Source: Caulobacter sp.
GTDB taxonomy: Bacteria; Pseudomonadota; Alphaproteobacteria; Caulobacterales; Caulobacteraceae
NCBI RefSeq assembly: GCF_017744445.1
Contig: NZ_JAGIBH010000011.1
Location: forward strand, 114,947-178,946
Direction: 5' to 3'
Length of the DNA stretch: 64,000 nucleotides
Notes under the pieces: model-generated
The model's database searches: none
What the model saw: the letters and a program-made list of their open reading frames with translations, nothing else
What the model was told of the DNA's origin: nothing
Position numbers and translations under genes: made by a program
Part shown: positions 61,202 to 64,000 of the stretch, in pieces
How the letters are laid out: each line of letters opens with the position of its first letter
Numbering within the stretch: the first letter of the stretch is position 1

Positions 61202-62533
61202 ATGTCGTCGGCTGGATTGAAGAGCGCACCCGCAGGCGCTCTGCGAGGGATCGTGCGGGCCCCGGGTGACAAGTCCATTTCCCACCGATCGATGATCCTG
61301 GGCGCGCTGGCGTCTGGCACCACGACCGTGGAAGGCCTGCTGGAGGGCGATGACGTTCTCGCTACCGCGCGGGCCATGCAGGCCTTTGGCGCGCGGATTG
61401 AGCAGGAAGGCGTCGGTCGCTGGCGCATCGAGGGCAATGGCGGCTTCCAGGAGCCGGTCGACGTCATCGACTGCGGCAATGCCGGCACGGGCGTGCGCCT
61501 GATCATGGGCGCGGCCGCCGGTTTCGCCATGTGCGCCACCTTCACCGGTGACTCTTCTCTGCGCGGCCGTCCGATGGGCCGGGTGCTGGATCCGCTGGCC
61601 CGCATGGGCGCGACCTGGCTGGGCCGCGACAAGGGCCGTCTGCCGCTGACCCTGAAGGGCGGCGGCCTGCGTGGCCTGAACTACACCCTGCCGATGGCCT
61701 CGGCCCAGGTGAAGTCGGCCGTGCTGCTGGCCGGCCTGCACGCCGAGGGCGGCGTCGAGGTGATCGAGCCGGAAGCCACCCGCGACCACACCGAGCGCAT
61801 GTTGCGCGCCTTCGGGGCCGAGGTGATCGTCGAAGACCGCGTGGTCGGCGAAAAGACCTTCCGCCACATCCGCCTGCCCGAGGGCCAGAAGCTGACCGGC
61901 ACGCACGTGGCCGTCCCCGGCGACCCGTCGTCGGCGGCTTTCCCGCTGGTGGCCGGCCTGATCGTCCCCGGTTCGGAAGTGACGGTCGAGGGCGTGATGC
62001 TCAACGAACTGCGCACAGGCCTCTTCACGACCCTGCAGGAAATGGGCGCGGACCTGGTCATCAAGAACCAGCGCGTGGCCAGCGGCGAGGATGTCGGCGA
62101 CATCACCGCCCGTTACTCCAAGCTCAAGGGCGTGGTCGTCCCGCCCGAGCGCGCGCCGGCGATGATCGACGAATATCCGATCCTGGCCGTCGCCGCCGCC
62201 TTTGCTGAAGGCGAGACGGTGATGCGCGGCGTCGGCGAGATGCGCGTTAAGGAAAGCGACCGCATCAGCCTCACCGCCAACGGCCTGAAGGCCTGTGGCG
62301 TGCAGGTGGTCGAGGAGCCGGAAGGCTTCATCGTCACCGGGACCGGAGAGCCGCCCAAGGGGGGGGCCACGGTCGTGACCCACGGCGATCACCGCATCGC
62401 CATGAGCCACCTGATCCTGGGCATGGCCTCGCAGGAAGCCGTCTCGGTCGACGAGCCCGGCATGATCGCCACCAGCTTCCCGGGCTTCGCCGACCTGATG
62501 CGCGGCCTGGGCGCGACGCTGGAAGAGGCGTAG
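61202..62533 (+). CDS. aroA: 3-phosphoshikimate 1-carboxyvinyltransferase (EPSP synthase)
   Basis: The 443-residue protein makes EPSP in the shikimate pathway. Visible motifs are [57 protein letters not shown] and KESDRI. The alanine in NAGTGVR and the surrounding residues resemble class II enzymes, but the class is not certain by eye. cmk follows after 3 bases and rpsA is next, an arrangement conserved in many proteobacteria. Confidence 0.97.
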   Translation: MSSAGLKSAPAGALRGIVRAPGDKSISHRSMILGALASGTTTVEGLLEGDDVLATARAMQAFGARIEQEGVGRWRIEGNGGFQEPVDVIDCGNAGTGVRLIMGAAAGFAMCATFTGDSSLRGRPMGRVLDPLARMGATWLGRDKGRLPLTLKGGGLRGLNYTLPMASAQVKSAVLLAGLHAEGGVEVIEPEATRDHTERMLRAFGAEVIVEDRVVGEKTFRHIRLPEGQKLTGTHVAVPGDPSSAAFPLVAGLIVPGSEVTVEGVMLNELRTGLFTTLQEMGADLVIKNQRVASGEDVGDITARYSKLKGVVVPPERAPAMIDEYPILAVAAAFAEGETVMRGVGEMRVKESDRISLTANGLKACGVQVVEEPEGFIVTGTGEPPKGGATVVTHGDHRIAMSHLILGMASQEAVSVDEPGMIATSFPGFADLMRGLGATLEEA

Positions 62534-62536
62534 GTC

Positions 62537-63169
62537 GTGGGCTTCGTGATCGCCGTCGACGGGCCGGCCGCCTCGGGCAAGGGCACCATCGCCTCGCGCC
62601 TGGCGGCGGCCTACGGCCTGCCGATGCTGGACACCGGCTTGCTCTACCGGGCGGTCGGCGTGCGCATCCTGGCGGCCGGCGGCGATCTCGACGACCCTGC
62701 CTTCGCTGAGGCCCAGGCCCGCGGCCTGACCCTGGCCGAGCTGGAAAAGCCGGAGGTGCGCACCCGCGCCGCCGGCGAGGCCGCCAGCCGCTGCGCCGTG
62801 CATCCGGGCGTGCGCAAGGCGCTGTTCGACTTGCAGCGCGCCTTCGCCACGCAAGAGGGCGGCGCGGTGATCGACGGGCGCGACATTGGCACGGTCATCG
62901 CCCCCGAGGCGCCGGCAAAGCTCTATGTCACCGCCAGCCCCGAGGTCCGCGCCGACCGCCGCTGGAAACAGCTGGTGGGCCAGGGCGAAAGCGTCACCTT
63001 CGAGGAGATCCTGGCCGATATCCGCAAGCGCGACGAGCGCGACGGCGGCCGCAAGGACGCGCCCATGACGCAGGCGGCGGACGCCGTCTTGCTCGACACC
63101 TCGGAAATGAGTATAGAGCAGGCCTTCGATGCGGCCCGCCGTATCGTCGAGGACGCGCGCGCTCGTTAA
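62537..63169 (+). CDS. cmk: Cytidylate kinase
   Basis: The GTG at 62537 starts GFVIAVDGPAASGKGTIASR, containing the P-loop. The 210-residue protein shows DTGLLYRAVG and VIDGRDIGTVIAPEAPAKLYV, typical of bacterial CMP/dCMP kinases, and a LID segment with RKRDERDGGRKDAPM. It phosphorylates CMP and dCMP with ATP. It lies between aroA and rpsA and probably shares their transcript in part. A small AGAACCT/AGGTTCT stem follows the stop. Confidence 0.96.
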   Translation: MGFVIAVDGPAASGKGTIASRLAAAYGLPMLDTGLLYRAVGVRILAAGGDLDDPAFAEAQARGLTLAELEKPEVRTRAAGEAASRCAVHPGVRKALFDLQRAFATQEGGAVIDGRDIGTVIAPEAPAKLYVTASPEVRADRRWKQLVGQGESVTFEEILADIRKRDERDGGRKDAPMTQAADAVLLDTSEMSIEQAFDAARRIVEDARAR

Positions 63170-63329
63170 GAACCTTCAGGTTCTGGGCAAATCCACCGCC
63201 GACCTCGCCGCGATGAGAGAGAACGTCGCGGGATCGCAGAAAACCCAATTCATCTGGAATCCCGAGAACCGCTTTCTCCGGCGGCGCTCGCTACAGGGCT
63301 TCCCCCAACCTTAGAGACTAAAGATCAGC

Positions 63330-64000
63330 ATGGCTGACGATATGAGCTTCAACCCGACGCGCGACGATTTCGAAGCGCTGCTGAACGACTCGATGGGCGG
63401 CCGCGACTTCGCGGAAGGCACCGTCGTCAAAGGCAAGGTCGTCGGGATCGAAAAGGACTTCGCCATCATCGACGTCGGTCTGAAGACCGAAGGTCGCGTC
63501 CAGCTGAAGGAATTCGGCGTCGACGAAAACGGCAAGGCCACCATCAAGGCCGGCGACACCGTCGAAGTCTTCCTGGAACGCCTCGAAAACGCCATGGGCG
63601 AAGCGGTCATCAGCCGCGAAAAGGCCAAGCGCGAAGAAGCCTGGACCCGTCTGGAAGGCGTCTACGCCCGCAACGAACCCGTCATGGGCGCCATCGTCGG
63701 CCGCGTGAAGGGTGGCTTCACCGTCGACCTGGGCGGCGCTTCGGCCTTCCTGCCGGGCTCGCAAGTCGACATCCGTCCGGTCCGCGACGTCGGTCCGCTG
63801 ATGGGCAAGGAACAGCCCTTCGCCATCCTGAAGATGGACCGTCCGCGCGGCAACATCGTCGTCTCGCGTCGCGCCATCCTGGAAGAAGCCCGCGCCGAGC
63901 AGCGCACCGAACTGGTGTCGCAGCTGCAAGAGGGTGAAATCCGCGAAGGCGTCGTCAAGAACATCACCGACTACGGTGCGTTCGTTGACCTGGGCGGCAT
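63330..64000 (+). CDS. rpsA: 30S ribosomal protein S1, N-terminal part
   Basis: The gene runs off the right edge. The 223 complete codons visible begin MADDMSFNPTRDDFEALLND and include the first S1 domain (GTVVKGKVVGIEKDFAIIDVG), the second (GAIVGRVKGGFTVDLGG, SAFLPGSQVDIRPVRD) and the start of the third (EGVVKNITDYGAFVDLGG). S1 binds mRNA and helps initiation. The 160 bases between cmk and rpsA presumably hold the promoter and the autoregulated leader; I see no specific site there. Confidence 0.97.
   Translation, partial: MADDMSFNPTRDDFEALLNDSMGGRDFAEGTVVKGKVVGIEKDFAIIDVGLKTEGRVQLKEFGVDENGKATIKAGDTVEVFLERLENAMGEAVISREKAKREEAWTRLEGVYARNEPVMGAIVGRVKGGFTVDLGGASAFLPGSQVDIRPVRDVGPLMGKEQPFAILKMDRPRGNIVVSRRAILEEARAEQRTELVSQLQEGEIREGVVKNITDYGAFVDLGG

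Overview
This 64 kb window is high-G+C, densely packed chromosomal DNA from an alphaproteobacterium, most likely a Caulobacter species. The evidence is the set of protein families (TIGR02300 and DUF1150 proteins, an Hsp20 pair, the lptC-lptA-lptB-rpoN-hpf-ptsN order, OprB-type porin, cisplatin-response DNA ligase), the codon usage and the frequent TTG/GTG starts. I infer the genus; nothing here proves the species. About 62 protein genes and three tRNA genes (Ala-CGC, Leu-CAG, Ala-GGC) account for almost all bases. I found no insertion sequence, prophage, CRISPR array, rRNA or plasmid function.

Layout. 1-14 kb: tail of a CDF metal exporter, bifunctional heptose enzyme hldE, a GST, queG, galU, a lipoprotein FKBP isomerase, threonine deaminase, an alpha/beta hydrolase, a divergent rfbC/glycosyltransferase pair bracketed by REP-like inverted repeats, argE, a second GST, purU and rfbB. 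14-22 kb: serine hydrolase, a COG3650 lipoprotein, an m5C DNA methyltransferase, cysK, a flavin monooxygenase that seems to need a CTG start, the Vsr mismatch endonuclease, a hybrid histidine kinase, and DUF167 and YggT proteins. 22-32 kb: tRNA-Ala, porin, transketolase, NAD synthetase, manC with a convergent AGE-family epimerase, gmhB-rfbD and transaldolase. 32-42 kb: a small orphan protein, cystathionine beta-synthase with a gamma-synthase/lyase (reverse transsulfuration), MscS channel, a WbpE-like aminotransferase, two MFS transporters and an ATP-dependent DNA ligase. 42-50 kb: PaaI thioesterase, glutamate synthase (gltD then gltB) and uppP. 50-59 kb: LysR/peroxiredoxin divergent pair, NDUFA9-like protein, tRNA-Leu, RNase D, lptC-lptA-lptB, rpoN, exoD, hpf and ptsN. 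59-64 kb: a repeat element, hsp20-DUF1150 with a heat-shock-type promoter, tRNA-Ala, a TIGR02300 protein, aroA, cmk and the first 224 codons of rpsA.

How the genes work together. A large share supplies the cell envelope: heptose (hldE, gmhB), dTDP-rhamnose (rfbB, rfbC, rfbD), UDP-glucose (galU), GDP-mannose (manC plus possibly the AGE protein), an amino sugar (DegT protein), a rhamnosyltransferase-like GT2, lipid carrier recycling (uppP) and LPS transport (lptC/A/B). Central metabolism is represented by tkt, tal, nadE, gltBD, aroA, ilvA, argE and purU. Sulfur metabolism has both cysK and the CBS/CGL route. rpoN, hpf and ptsN form the nitrogen/PTS-Ntr regulatory block.

I did not find a clear undescribed multi-gene system. 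The observations most worth a second look are the possible RNA thermometer and RpoH-type promoter before hsp20, the methyltransferase/Vsr pair split by metabolic genes with no restriction enzyme, the apparent CTG start of the monooxygenase, a possibly leaderless hpf promoter, the REPIN-like repeats, and perfect operator-like palindromes at the LysR/peroxiredoxin and ligase/thioesterase junctions.
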